Source: a virus
IMG/VR virus record: IMGVR_UViG_3300046804_002179
Span: 1-50,467 of that record
Strand: one strand, 5' to 3'
Length of the DNA stretch: 50,467 nt
The translations under genes were made by a program, and so were the position numbers. Shown here piece after piece: positions 5,049 through 13,993 of the stretch (positions are counted from its first letter, which is position 1; each line of letters starts with the position of its first letter). The notes under the pieces are model-generated. The model searched no databases, was not told where the DNA came from, and saw only the letters and a list, made by a program, of their open reading frames with translations.

Positions 5049-6838
5049 GCAAAGTTTATTACATCAACACGCCCAAAGGTCAGGCGAAAATGGTATGGGG
5101 CCTGCCTGTGGCTGTGGAAACACCGGAGATCCAAGTCGCTCGCTGGGCGTTCGCCTACTACGAGGAGGCCCTGAACAAGGGCATTGAGGTCAGTAGGGCA
5201 GAACTCTTCTGGTGGATGGTTGAGCAACTCTGGGGCACCGGAGCAAAGAAGAAGTTTATCCGCCATCCCTGGGCCGAGAAGATGACCGAGAAGGCGTGTG
5301 AGTATCAGTATCTTGGCATCTCCGGTGCAGGCTCGACAGGTAAGTCCGATTGGGGCGCCATGTGGGGTATCATCAATTGGTTCAGTGATCCCGAGAAGAC
5401 CAAGGTGCTGGTCACATCAACCACAATGAAGGACGCCCAGAAACGTATCTGGGGATCGATCCGGGACTATTACTACGGGGCTAAAGAGAGGCTTCCAGGC
5501 AAGTATGTTCACAGTTTCGGCCAGATTCGAACTTCTGAGAAAGCTTCTGATCCGACAGCCAGTGATAAGGCTGGCATAGAGTTGATCCCGTGTAGCCAAA
5601 GCAAGGAAGCCCAAGCCATTGGTCGACTGATTGGCATGAAGGCTCCCAGGCTGATCATCATAGCGGACGAGTTGCCCGAGTTGACGGATTCCATCCTAGA
5701 AGCCGTCGAGACCAACCTCTCGATGAATCCAGTTTTCCAGATGATTGGTCTAGGAAATCACGTCAGCTGGTTGGATCCATTCGGTAAGTTCATTCAACCC
5801 GAAGCCGGAATTAACTCGGTGACCGTCGAAGATGATGAATGGAAAACACAACGTGGCTGGTGTCTCCATTTTGACGGAACCAAGAGTCCAAACTTCGACT
5901 ATGAGAAGGATGTTTTTCCGATTTACGGACGTAAACAGAAGCGCGAACACGACAAACTTCCATCAACTTCAATTGGTTATTGGCGATTCTGCCGATCTTT
6001 CCCACCTCAGGATTCCGAAAGCGGACAGATCTACAGTGAAATAGAGATAATTTCTAATGGCGGCGTATCAATTCCCCACTGGAAAGGGCCATTAGTCAAA
6101 CTGGCGGCACTTGACCCAGCGTTTACCAATGGAGGCGATCGATGCTACGGGATCCAAGGCGTCTTGGGAGAGACTGTAGAGGGTAAAATGACCTTGGCGG
6201 TTACACTGACGAAGGAGTTCCATGAAGATGTGACGGACAAATCCGTCCCGCGTAACTTCCAGCTAGCCAGGCAGTTTATACAATGGTGCAAGGAAACTGG
6301 GGTTCAACCCGAAGATGTAGGCGTGGATTCTACAGGCGGCGGTATCCCATTTTCTGAGATCCTCATGCAGGAGTGGAGCCCTAGGATCAACCGCATTCAA
6401 TTTGGAGGTGCGGCTTCAGATCTTCCTGCATCGGCGACAGATCCAACGCCAGGAAAGGACGCCTACAGCAACCGGGTATCAGAGCTTTGGTACCAAGGTG
6501 TCTATTACATCAGAGCGAGCCAGATAGCGCATCTGCCTAGGGAAATTGTCCGAGAGATGTGCGCTAGGCGCTATCAGCACGTCAAAGGAGCGACAACCAA
6601 AATTAAGGTTGAGGCCAAAGAAGAGATGAAGCGTCGCCTCAAGGTTAGTCCTGACGCAGCAGATTCATTCTTTATACTACTGGAGGTGGCAAGAGTTCGT
6701 CATTCGTTCTTTCCGGAGGCATTTGGAGACGCTTTGAAAGAAGAGATTGCCAACGCGGATGCCGAAAGTGAACATGGAGTCAGCGTCCTAGAAGATTTTA
6801 CTTGTCTTGCCTACGATGATGGTGCCGAAGGATATTAA
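5045..6838 (+). CDS. terL: Terminase large subunit (ATPase-nuclease)
   Basis: A 597-residue DNA-packaging motor. The N-terminal ATPase has a Walker A GAGSTGKS (94-101), Walker B LIIIADE (203-209) and a coupling segment (VTSTT, 123-127). The C-terminal RNase H-like nuclease has acidic residues at D357 (LAALDPAF), D428 (VGVDSTGGG) and D540 (SPDAADSF). It cuts concatemers and pumps DNA into the prohead with the portal. The start is the GTG at 5045 overlapping the upstream stop; an ATG at 5090 (MVWGLP) is a credible alternative, since neither has a strong ribosome site. The small-subunit candidate is not adjacent but lies across the circle at 48747. Confidence 0.93.
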   Translation: MSKVYYINTPKGQAKMVWGLPVAVETPEIQVARWAFAYYEEALNKGIEVSRAELFWWMVEQLWGTGAKKKFIRHPWAEKMTEKACEYQYLGISGAGSTGKSDWGAMWGIINWFSDPEKTKVLVTSTTMKDAQKRIWGSIRDYYYGAKERLPGKYVHSFGQIRTSEKASDPTASDKAGIELIPCSQSKEAQAIGRLIGMKAPRLIIIADELPELTDSILEAVETNLSMNPVFQMIGLGNHVSWLDPFGKFIQPEAGINSVTVEDDEWKTQRGWCLHFDGTKSPNFDYEKDVFPIYGRKQKREHDKLPSTSIGYWRFCRSFPPQDSESGQIYSEIEIISNGGVSIPHWKGPLVKLAALDPAFTNGGDRCYGIQGVLGETVEGKMTLAVTLTKEFHEDVTDKSVPRNFQLARQFIQWCKETGVQPEDVGVDSTGGGIPFSEILMQEWSPRINRIQFGGAASDLPASATDPTPGKDAYSNRVSELWYQGVYYIRASQIAHLPREIVREMCARRYQHVKGATTKIKVEAKEEMKRRLKVSPDAADSFFILLEVARVRHSFFPEAFGDALKEEIANADAESEHGVSVLEDFTCLAYDDGAEGY

Positions 6839-7283
6839 CTCCACGCCGCAAGGCATGTGGAGGTACACTCATCCCATTACTGGGGTGAAGTTCGGCGGAG
6901 CTTTCTCAATCAATCGTCTCATGGCAATGATTGAGGAATACAATAAGGCGAATAACATCGATCCAATCGTTGGATTATACCAAAAGATAATCGATTACAT
7001 GTGTGAACAGGATACGGATTGGTGTGCATCTACTGAACCTCCAACTTTGGCTCAACGACTTAAAACATTTTCTCAGGCTGCTGTAGACTGGGCTTCAAGT
7101 GGATTTAAGAACGTCACTCACGATATCTTTGAAGCAAGGAAATCCATCTGTCTTCAGTGCCATTACTGGAAAGGCGAAATGGCATTTGGTTACGGAGGTT
7201 GCGGCAAGTGTGGATGTAGCGGATTGAAACTATTTTTACCGACTCAAAAATGCCCTGATGGGCGATGGGGAGCCACTCAATGA
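6816..7283 (+). CDS. Cysteine-rich protein between terminase and portal
   Basis: A 155-residue protein (ATG 6816; ATG 6819 equally possible) overlapping the terminase end. The C-terminal third holds a cluster CLQCH ... GGCGKCGC ... KC (about 113-148), a probable zinc ribbon. The N-terminal part has a beta motif (GMWRYTHPITG) and helices. No named family is recognised. Its position between terL and portal, with ATGA overlap into the portal gene, suggests a packaging or head-assembly role. Confidence 0.6.
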   Translation: MMVPKDINSTPQGMWRYTHPITGVKFGGAFSINRLMAMIEEYNKANNIDPIVGLYQKIIDYMCEQDTDWCASTEPPTLAQRLKTFSQAAVDWASSGFKNVTHDIFEARKSICLQCHYWKGEMAFGYGGCGKCGCSGLKLFLPTQKCPDGRWGATQ

Positions 7284-9640
7284 TTAGTAACGGATTGTAT
7301 TCTGAACTCAAGAGCCTCGACGATACCGGAACGCCTCCTAAAACGAGGATGTCGAGCGCTCGTGATGTCAGATCGATGTTCACCAGGTGCCGCAACGCCT
7401 ACGAGAAGCGGCATCAGAAGAACGCCCTCGTAAAGGGGTTGGTTGACGGCAATCCGCCTTGGCCAAACAAGACCAAGGACGCCCAACGGTATCGAGCAAA
7501 TTTCAACAACGGGGAAGGCTATGCCTATTTGGAGACATCGGTCACAGCCTTCTACGATGTGTACTCAGAGCCTGAGACCTACGCCACTGTCACAGCCGAT
7601 GTCAACGATCCGAATTCACAGCTCTATTCCGACATCATCACCAAACATTTTGATTGGCTTCAGAGGCAGGACGACGAGATGGACTTCAATATCCAGCTCT
7701 CGATCCATGACATGGTCTACTATGGGACTGGACCGCAACTATTCCTCCGACCTCTGGATTGGCGTTCCACTGCTGTTCCTCATCGTTCTCTTTATGTGTC
7801 TGATGACGAGCGTGCAAATGTGGCATCTTGGCAGTGGTGCATTTTCCAGTTCGACTACAACGTCAATGAACTCTGGGACTTCATTGCTGACGAGGAAGCC
7901 GCACGCATCAGTGGGTGGAATGTAGCTGAGGTAAAGCGTTCGATTATGAACGCCAAGCCCACTTCTTGGACTTCTCCTGAGTGGAACCAATGGGAAGCCT
8001 GGCAGCAGGCGTTAAGGAACAACGACCTTTATCTCGGATCCCAATGCGCCAAGGTCCGCATCGCCAAGATTCTGTACAAAGAGTTCAGCATGGACGGTGC
8101 TGAGCCAAAGATCTCAGAGGCTTGGGTGGACATCGACGCTTCCAGTGACGAGTTCCTTAACCGCTTTGAAAACCGCTACGACGATATGCGTCAGGCGGTC
8201 TGCGCCTTTTACTACGATCGTGGCGACGGATTCCACCAATCCATCAAGGGGTTGGGCGTGAAAATGTATCAGCTGTTGACCTCGCGCATGAGGCTTCAGC
8301 TGGCTGCTGTGGATGCTGCGTTCGCAACGTCTACGGTCTTCCTGACATCAAATCAACCCACAGGTCGTCAGGCTCTAAGCAATATCCAATTCGGAGCCTT
8401 CACCGTCCTGCCAAATGGCGTCTCTACGATTCAGCAGAGCAATCTCCAAGGAGTCTTAGAGCCAGCAATCGCAATGGGCGAGCAGTTAGGACGTGTTCTT
8501 GATAACAACCTCTCTCAGTACCGACAGCGGATGGAGCTTCCCTCTGGGAATCCTCCCACGAAGTACCAAGTACAGGCTCAACTAGCTCAATCTGCCACCC
8601 TCGGTAAAACGCAGTTGGCACGTTATTACCAGCAGCTTGATGAATTGTACGTTGAAAAGTTCCGGCGTGCGACGAATCCAGACCTTCCGAAGGGTACGAA
8701 GAACAAATGGTTGAAGCTGGCATTGGAGTTTCAAAAGAAGTGTGTGGACGATGGTGTCCCTCGCGAGATCTTCGAGAAATGCCAAGTTAAGGCAACCCGC
8801 ATTGCAGGTCAGGGCTCTCAGTTCATGCGGGAGCAAAGTCTAAATCAGGTTTATGCGACCTTGTTCCCGGCTCTTCCGGAAGATGGCAAGGAACGTCTGA
8901 TCCGTGACATGATTTCAGCGACTGTAGGACCGGCTTTGACCAACCGTTATTGGACGCGAGGTCAGATTGATGCAAATACCGCTGATCAGAATTGGCAGGC
9001 GGAAGTTGAGCACGGACTTCTCTATGACGGTGGCGCGGTTCAGGTTACCCCAAAGCAGAACGACATCATTCACCTTACTAAGCATTTCGAGTGGTTGGCC
9101 CAAGGTGTACAATCGGTTCAACAGGGAGGCGATCTCGCGGAGATCTTCAACAGCCTCATTGCTGGACGCGCTCACGTCGCTCAGCACATGGCGCGTCTCC
9201 AGCAGGACGCCTCCAGGAAGCAGGAGTTCGCCCAGTTCATGGAGCTGTTCAAGTCGATTTCTCAATCGATCGATGAGATGCAGCAGATGCTCCAGCAGCA
9301 GGCTGAACAGCAGGCCATGCAGCAACAGCAGATGGCGCAGGCCCAGGTCTCTGTCGATGCGGAGACGATGAAGGCCCAGAACAAGATCGCTCTGGATCAG
9401 GCTAAGGCCCAGAACATGATGCAGATCAAGGCGGCCAAGGCGCAGCAAGACATGGCGCTCAAGGATGCAGAGACGGCTCAACGTCTGAAGATCGCTCAGG
9501 CCACAACGACTCAGGACCTAGCCAATCAGCAGGCTCAACAGACCCAGAAGGTCAACGAGGCCGCCATAAAGAATGCTGGGCTGATCGCCAAACAGCAGAT
9601 TGCCAACCAGAAGCCAATGATCCCCGGACAAAGCATTTGA
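7280..9640 (+). CDS. Portal protein
   Basis: A 786-residue portal (head-tail connector), the dodecameric ring through which DNA enters and leaves. The assignment rests on size, position directly after terL and before scaffold and capsid, and a sequence pattern typical of podovirus-type portals: helical N-terminus, stem and clip in the middle, and a long C-terminal barrel. The last 160 residues are extremely Gln/Ala-rich coiled coil (QQQAEQQAMQQQQMAQAQ). ATG 7280 was chosen over 7265 because GGGAG (7267-7271) is a good ribosome site and the start overlaps the upstream stop. The barrel is likely to project into the capsid, as in P22. Confidence 0.85.
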   Translation: MISNGLYSELKSLDDTGTPPKTRMSSARDVRSMFTRCRNAYEKRHQKNALVKGLVDGNPPWPNKTKDAQRYRANFNNGEGYAYLETSVTAFYDVYSEPETYATVTADVNDPNSQLYSDIITKHFDWLQRQDDEMDFNIQLSIHDMVYYGTGPQLFLRPLDWRSTAVPHRSLYVSDDERANVASWQWCIFQFDYNVNELWDFIADEEAARISGWNVAEVKRSIMNAKPTSWTSPEWNQWEAWQQALRNNDLYLGSQCAKVRIAKILYKEFSMDGAEPKISEAWVDIDASSDEFLNRFENRYDDMRQAVCAFYYDRGDGFHQSIKGLGVKMYQLLTSRMRLQLAAVDAAFATSTVFLTSNQPTGRQALSNIQFGAFTVLPNGVSTIQQSNLQGVLEPAIAMGEQLGRVLDNNLSQYRQRMELPSGNPPTKYQVQAQLAQSATLGKTQLARYYQQLDELYVEKFRRATNPDLPKGTKNKWLKLALEFQKKCVDDGVPREIFEKCQVKATRIAGQGSQFMREQSLNQVYATLFPALPEDGKERLIRDMISATVGPALTNRYWTRGQIDANTADQNWQAEVEHGLLYDGGAVQVTPKQNDIIHLTKHFEWLAQGVQSVQQGGDLAEIFNSLIAGRAHVAQHMARLQQDASRKQEFAQFMELFKSISQSIDEMQQMLQQQAEQQAMQQQQMAQAQVSVDAETMKAQNKIALDQAKAQNMMQIKAAKAQQDMALKDAETAQRLKIAQATTTQDLANQQAQQTQKVNEAAIKNAGLIAKQQIANQKPMIPGQSI

Positions 9641-9772
9641 CTGGGGGTTGACGCACAATAGGGTTGCCTCGCTAGGCCGAGGTATTGCGGCGCCGGGGTT
9701 TGTGAGCTTGCCGGTGGTCATTCATTTCGCCTGTTCCGTAACCGCGTAAAAGCGGAACCCTAGCATTTAAGA
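9641..9772. other. 132-bp intergenic segment with hairpins
   Basis: No ORF. A 5-bp stem CCTCG (9667-9671) / CGAGG (9678-9682) and a second stem CCGC (9742-9745) / GCGG (9752-9755) lie before the glycosyltransferase gene. A TTGACG (9648-9653) could be a -35 box, but no -10 box is found at the right distance. It may separate expression of the portal from the glycan-enzyme set. Confidence 0.4.
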
Positions 9773-10750
9773 ATGAACCTCACGATCTCATACATTACCA
9801 ATCGTCTTGAACCCAAGATCGAATGGTTTTTTGGATCCTTAGCAAAACAGGGTGGAACAGACATAGATGTCAATGTCATCGACTTCCATGCAGACGATGA
9901 GGAACGAGCCAAGAAGGTGGCGCGTCTAGCCGACCATTATGGTGTTAAACTCAACCGACACATCACTCCTAAGCCGACTGTGTGGCAAGGAAAGCATCGT
10001 CTAACCAAGGCAGATTACTTTGCTGCATCCAACGCATCAAACACTGCCATAGCGATTTGCAAGACCGATTGGATCGTATTTGTGGACGATCTCAGTGTGT
10101 TGAGGCCGGCTTGGCTGCAATCAGTCAAGGAGGCCATTCAAAGAGGCGGCATCACATGTGGTGGCTATAGGAAGGTGCTTGAGCTTGAAGTCGAAAATGG
10201 AGAGGTGACTCACCACAAAGAGCACCCACTTGGAATTGATGCTAGGGAAAGGCAAGTGGGATCAGGAGCTGTTGTCCCGTGTGGAGGAGAATGGTTCTTT
10301 GGATGCAGCTTTGTGGCTCCGATTGAGGCTCTTCTGAAGATCAACGGATTTGATGAGGACTGCGATGGAATGGGAATGCAGGACTGTGTTGCCGGTCTGA
10401 TGCTAAGGGCCAATGGATACTCATTCGTCTACGACAATCGAATGATGACTTGGGAATCCGAGGAACTTCATGGTCAGCCAGGGAATGTGTTCTACAGAGA
10501 AGACTGGGGTGTTTCACCAAACGACAAATCTCACGCCATACTAAATCTGGTATACGCCGGCAGAACCAAGGCTCCCAACTATTTTGGTCCAAATGGTTTA
10601 CGTGGACTTAGAAACAGGATGGTGAACACTTTAGATTTTCCACCTGTATCTGTGCCGCAGCACGAATGGTTCTCTGGAACCCCACTAAGCCAACTGCCAC
10701 TTACTTTGAAGGATCCAACTCATGGAGCCTTTGAAAGAAACCTAAAATGA
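9773..10750 (+). CDS. Family 2 (GT-A) glycosyltransferase
   Basis: A 325-residue GT-A enzyme that would move a sugar from a nucleotide-sugar donor. The nucleotide/metal motif is DWIVFVDD (99-106, D105-D106). The acceptor side has the usual GCSFVAPIEALLKINGFDE (177-195), followed by GMGMQD (199-204), which carries the catalytic Asp. The first 60 residues form the Rossmann-like half. It is followed without gap by a methyltransferase and a glycosidase-like propeller, all overlapping by 4 bp, so the three probably act on one glycan. Possible targets are virion proteins, phage DNA or the host surface. Family membership is clear; donor and acceptor are not. Confidence 0.8.
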   Translation: MNLTISYITNRLEPKIEWFFGSLAKQGGTDIDVNVIDFHADDEERAKKVARLADHYGVKLNRHITPKPTVWQGKHRLTKADYFAASNASNTAIAICKTDWIVFVDDLSVLRPAWLQSVKEAIQRGGITCGGYRKVLELEVENGEVTHHKEHPLGIDARERQVGSGAVVPCGGEWFFGCSFVAPIEALLKINGFDEDCDGMGMQDCVAGLMLRANGYSFVYDNRMMTWESEELHGQPGNVFYREDWGVSPNDKSHAILNLVYAGRTKAPNYFGPNGLRGLRNRMVNTLDFPPVSVPQHEWFSGTPLSQLPLTLKDPTHGAFERNLK

Positions 10751-11358
10751 ACGAAATAGATAAAGCCACACTTGAGAAGATCGAGACGCCGCCCATGGAG
10801 GGTTGGTGTACTGTCCAAAAAGCCAGCGACTTGTTTGAAATCGTTGAGAATTACAAGCCTAAGACCTGCCTTGAGATCGGAACCTTTGGAGGTCGATCCA
10901 TGGTGGCCATCAGTCTAGCCCTGAAAAAGCTTGGTCGAGGCATCGTGTTTGGAATCGACCCTTGGAAGGTTGAAGCGTGCCTTGAGGGAACCAATCCAGA
11001 CGCCAACAACCAGTGGTGGGCCAGCGTGCCGTGGAACAAGATCATTGCCTCCTACTTCGACAAGCTACAGGAGTTCGATGTGTTGGGATATGTATCTCAT
11101 TTCCGGAAACACGATACAGAATGCCTTGGTTACTTTACCAAAAGTTCCATTGATCTGATCCATTTCGATAGCAACCACAGCCAAGAAGTAGCGTGTCGCA
11201 CTGTTAAAGATTGGTGGCCTAAACTTAAACAAGGCGCAGTCGTCATCATGGACGACATCGATTGGAGCGGCCAAAACAAAGCTCTCGAACTGATGAAAGA
11301 GCTTGGTATCGAGACGGTTAAGGAAGAAAAGACTTACGGTATCTACCTAAAAAAATGA
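10747..11358 (+). CDS. SAM-dependent methyltransferase (class I)
   Basis: A 203-residue class I methyltransferase. The SAM-binding motif is LEIGTFGGRS (42-51), the acidic ribose-binding motif GIDPW (69-73), and the post-II region DLIHFDSNHS (136-145), as in the Methyltransf_24 group that often acts on sugars or small molecules. It lies between the glycosyltransferase and the propeller enzyme (ATGA overlaps on both sides), so sugar O-methylation is the likely reaction. There is no DNA target-recognition domain. Confidence 0.8.
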   Translation: MNEIDKATLEKIETPPMEGWCTVQKASDLFEIVENYKPKTCLEIGTFGGRSMVAISLALKKLGRGIVFGIDPWKVEACLEGTNPDANNQWWASVPWNKIIASYFDKLQEFDVLGYVSHFRKHDTECLGYFTKSSIDLIHFDSNHSQEVACRTVKDWWPKLKQGAVVIMDDIDWSGQNKALELMKELGIETVKEEKTYGIYLKK

Positions 11359-12284
11359 CTCCATCCATCAAGGACCAGACTCCTTGGGACGTGGGGTTTT
11401 ACGATTTCGGAAGGGCGCTTGTACCTGGTACGAGATTCTTCAATCCCAGCCTCATCGTTCACAACGGAGCTAATTGGCTGCTGGCCCGAAGGTCAGGCAA
11501 GGTTGACTGGCATCACCTTGGTCAAAACAGCATCGTCGCATTCAAGCTCGACGAGAATCATAAGCCAGAAGGCTTCATTGACGTGGTGCTTCTCAATAGA
11601 AGTTACAAGGACCAGCACTGGGAAGATCCTCGTATTGTCTGGATCAACGGACAGATGGTCTTGTCCTACTGCACATTCCAGATCTACAAGACCAGAACCT
11701 ACAGCGGAGCCCACCAACAGGTCGCATTCCTAAACGACTCATTTCAGGCTCTCAACGTTTGGGACCCAGTCTATGGGAAAAATGGCGGATCCATCTTGAT
11801 GAACGAAGGCAACGAGAAGAACTGGATCTTCTTTGAGCACGACGGCCAGATGATGATGATCTACAACACGGAGCCGCATGAAGTGGTCAGGTGGGAAAAT
11901 CAACAAGTGGTAGAGAAATGGGAGACTCCGGCATTTGGCTGGAAGTGGGGCCACATGAGGGGCGGAAGTCCTCCGATCAGAGTGGGTGACGAGTACGTCT
12001 GTTTCTTCCATAGCTCAACACCATGGACCGAGAAGAAACGTCAATACCATATGGGGGCATACGCCTTCGAGGCCAAGCCGCCATTCAAAATGACGCGGAT
12101 GACACGAAAGCCACTGTTGTCCGGCAGCCAGAAGGACCCTTGGATCGAAGGACTACCATTGGTGGTGTTCCCGTGCGGAGCCATCTTGAATAGCAAAAAA
12201 TATGTTGTCAGCATGGGTATCAACGACTACACATCCGCGTGGATTGAGATCCCCGTAAAGGGCCTTAATTCACTAATGAAATGA
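11355..12284 (+). CDS. Five-bladed beta-propeller glycosidase/phosphorylase-like protein
   Basis: A 309-residue protein with the repeated strand pattern of the five-bladed propeller seen in GH43, GH32/68 and GH130. Characteristic elements are FFNPSLIV near residue 28, HWEDPRIVW near 93, a central HMRGGSPPI near 198 and a late FPCGAILNSKKYVVSMGIND. The RGG-PP block and overall order are most like GH130-type mannoside phosphorylases. Some members of this fold in glycan gene clusters make rather than break linkages. In this operon it could trim or extend the sugar added by the upstream glycosyltransferase. The exact reaction is unknown. Confidence 0.65.
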   Translation: MTPSIKDQTPWDVGFYDFGRALVPGTRFFNPSLIVHNGANWLLARRSGKVDWHHLGQNSIVAFKLDENHKPEGFIDVVLLNRSYKDQHWEDPRIVWINGQMVLSYCTFQIYKTRTYSGAHQQVAFLNDSFQALNVWDPVYGKNGGSILMNEGNEKNWIFFEHDGQMMMIYNTEPHEVVRWENQQVVEKWETPAFGWKWGHMRGGSPPIRVGDEYVCFFHSSTPWTEKKRQYHMGAYAFEAKPPFKMTRMTRKPLLSGSQKDPWIEGLPLVVFPCGAILNSKKYVVSMGINDYTSAWIEIPVKGLNSLMK

Positions 12285-12601
12285 GATTCTTCAAGCGCAA
12301 ACCGCACGTCATCAAGTTTTCTACAGATCCTGGAATCAGCCATGTGGAATGGCGAAAGGACTTGGAACTTGTAACTTCCGCTCAAAGACTTGTGACGAAC
12401 CCTGACTTCAAGGCTGCTTACGCTACCTTGATTGCCAGTCGTCCATCTAGAAGCAACCTGCCGCTTGGCCTAACATCGCATCAGCTTGCATCTCAAGCCA
12501 TGTTCACTGCTGGCTATGAGTATGCTCTAGATATTCTTCTTTCATTGGCTAAACCAGTGGATCAAGAGACTGAAGAAACGCCCACATTTGAAGATCAGTA
12601 A
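12281..12601 (+). CDS. Hypothetical protein upstream of scaffold, 106 aa
   Basis: A 106-residue helical protein with basic N-terminus (MRFFKRKP) and acidic C-terminus. Position between portal-linked genes and scaffold is common for small head-morphogenesis helpers. No family is recognised. It overlaps the propeller gene by 4 bp and precedes the scaffold ATG by 2 bp, so it is the link that places the glycan trio on the same transcript as the head genes. Confidence 0.6.
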   Translation: MRFFKRKPHVIKFSTDPGISHVEWRKDLELVTSAQRLVTNPDFKAAYATLIASRPSRSNLPLGLTSHQLASQAMFTAGYEYALDILLSLAKPVDQETEETPTFEDQ

Positions 12602-12603
12602 CT

Positions 12604-13782
12604 ATGGAAGGTAAAACGATAGAAGCTCAAATTCCCACCCCAATGACTGAGGGCCGGGAAACTGCACATTCACAGCCCACCCAATTCGGTACCCAAATCG
12701 GAGAGGCGTGGGCAAAGCTCCAGGCGCAGGCCAAAGAGTTTGATAAGGCCAAGGCTGCTGAGCCCGTGGAGGTCGATCGCCGGTTCGAAAAGGATCGCGA
12801 CATAACTAAGGATCCATTGCCCGTGTCTGCCAAAGACAAGGCTTTGGGATTGGACAGCAAAGCCGAAAAAAAGGCTGAAAAGGTAGTCGCCAAGGAAATC
12901 ATCGAAGCTGCCCCCAATGATGAAACTCCACCCGAAAGCGCCAAGAGTGAAGAAGCAAAGTCCTCCTGGGCAAAGCTCAAAGCCTCAAGAGACGAGGCTA
13001 CTAAAAAGGCTGAGGCTCTTGAGGCGGAAGTTCTTGCCCTAAAGCAGCAATTTGATCCCGACTTGTTCAAGAGGACCAAGGAGGAAAACGATCAGCTGAC
13101 TCAGGCTTTGCGCCGTCTCAACGTCGAGATGCATCCGAAGTTCCGGGAAACCTTTGACGCGCCTATTGATCAGGCTGTTTCTCGGGCCAAGAAATTTGTT
13201 CCTGATCAGTATCATGCCGAGGTGGACAAGGTACTCAAGGCGCCCGACTCACCGGAACGCGATCAAGCCATCCAAGCGATCACCGAAAACCTTCCGATCC
13301 ACAAGCAGGCTGCGTTTATTCGTCATGTTGAGGATGCCTCCATGGCGATTGAAAAGAAGCAGAACGCCCTAAGGGACGAGCAGAAGTATGTTACCGAGTG
13401 GGAATCTCAAGAAAAGGCCAAGCAGGAGGCGGCCAGAGTGCAGGCCGATGCTTTGGCTCGGACCACATTCCAGAACGTCTTCAAGACCAAGTTCGCCGAT
13501 AACCCGATCTTCAAGGGTGAAGAGGCTGAGACCAATCTCAAAGCGGCTCAGGAGCTTCTGTTTGGAAACAATTCACCAGAGGTATTGGCCGAGGCTGTTC
13601 TGTACGCGCAGTACGGAAGGCAAATGGCGCCATTGCTTCAAAAGGCCCATGACGAACTGAAGGCTGCTTATTCTCAAATCGATCGACTAACATCAAAGAG
13701 TGGAGGGAAGGCTGTCTCGTCCGGCAGCGACTCCGCACCAAAAGATATGTGGTCCGCCATCCGAGAGGCCATGGCCGCATAA
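12604..13782 (+). CDS. Scaffolding protein
   Basis: A 392-residue, highly charged, almost entirely helical protein with little aromatic content, directly before the capsid gene. The N-terminus (1-110) is Ala/Lys/Glu-rich and disordered. The middle (120-320) has long coiled coils. The C-terminus (370-392) ends in a short helix (PKDMWSAIREAMAA), the usual place for the coat-binding segment. These features and location identify a head scaffold; sequence alone gives no protease motif. A strong terminator follows at once. Confidence 0.75.
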   Translation: MEGKTIEAQIPTPMTEGRETAHSQPTQFGTQIGEAWAKLQAQAKEFDKAKAAEPVEVDRRFEKDRDITKDPLPVSAKDKALGLDSKAEKKAEKVVAKEIIEAAPNDETPPESAKSEEAKSSWAKLKASRDEATKKAEALEAEVLALKQQFDPDLFKRTKEENDQLTQALRRLNVEMHPKFRETFDAPIDQAVSRAKKFVPDQYHAEVDKVLKAPDSPERDQAIQAITENLPIHKQAAFIRHVEDASMAIEKKQNALRDEQKYVTEWESQEKAKQEAARVQADALARTTFQNVFKTKFADNPIFKGEEAETNLKAAQELLFGNNSPEVLAEAVLYAQYGRQMAPLLQKAHDELKAAYSQIDRLTSKSGGKAVSSGSDSAPKDMWSAIREAMAA

Positions 13783-13798
13783 TCCATTCAAACCCGCT

Positions 13799-13833
13799 AA
13801 GTGCCTCTGGGGAAACCTGGGGGCACTTTTTTA
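13799..13833 (+). terminator. Intrinsic terminator after scaffold
   Basis: AAGTGCC (13799-13805) pairs with GGCACTT (13822-13828), and the stem runs into a T-rich tract (13827-13832). It lies 16 bp after the scaffold stop and separates scaffold from capsid. Confidence 0.85.
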
Positions 13834-13993
13834 TTGACTACATTGTCACTTCATTACATCTAACGCACAGCCTAACGGTTGTCTGGCTAACAACAATCGG
13901 TCTCAACCGCGCTGACCTGCGGAACATAAACAACTGATTTCAATGAATCTACGAGTGTAGATCCTATTGTTATCTCATTAGATTATTCATCTT
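13834..13993 (+). promoter_or_regulatory. Capsid leader region
   Basis: The 160 bp after the terminator hold no ORF. TTGACT (13834-13839) is a possible -35 box, with a poor ATCTAA at 13858-13863 (18 bp). A perfect 6-bp stem ATCTAC (13947-13952) / GTAGAT (13957-13962) with loop GAGT lies 31 bp before the capsid ATG, and GTTGT/ACAAC forms another near 13880. No Shine-Dalgarno sequence precedes ATG 13994, odd for a gene that must be strongly expressed. The hairpin may be a 5' mRNA stabiliser. A promoter here is inferred from the terminator upstream. Confidence 0.45.
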
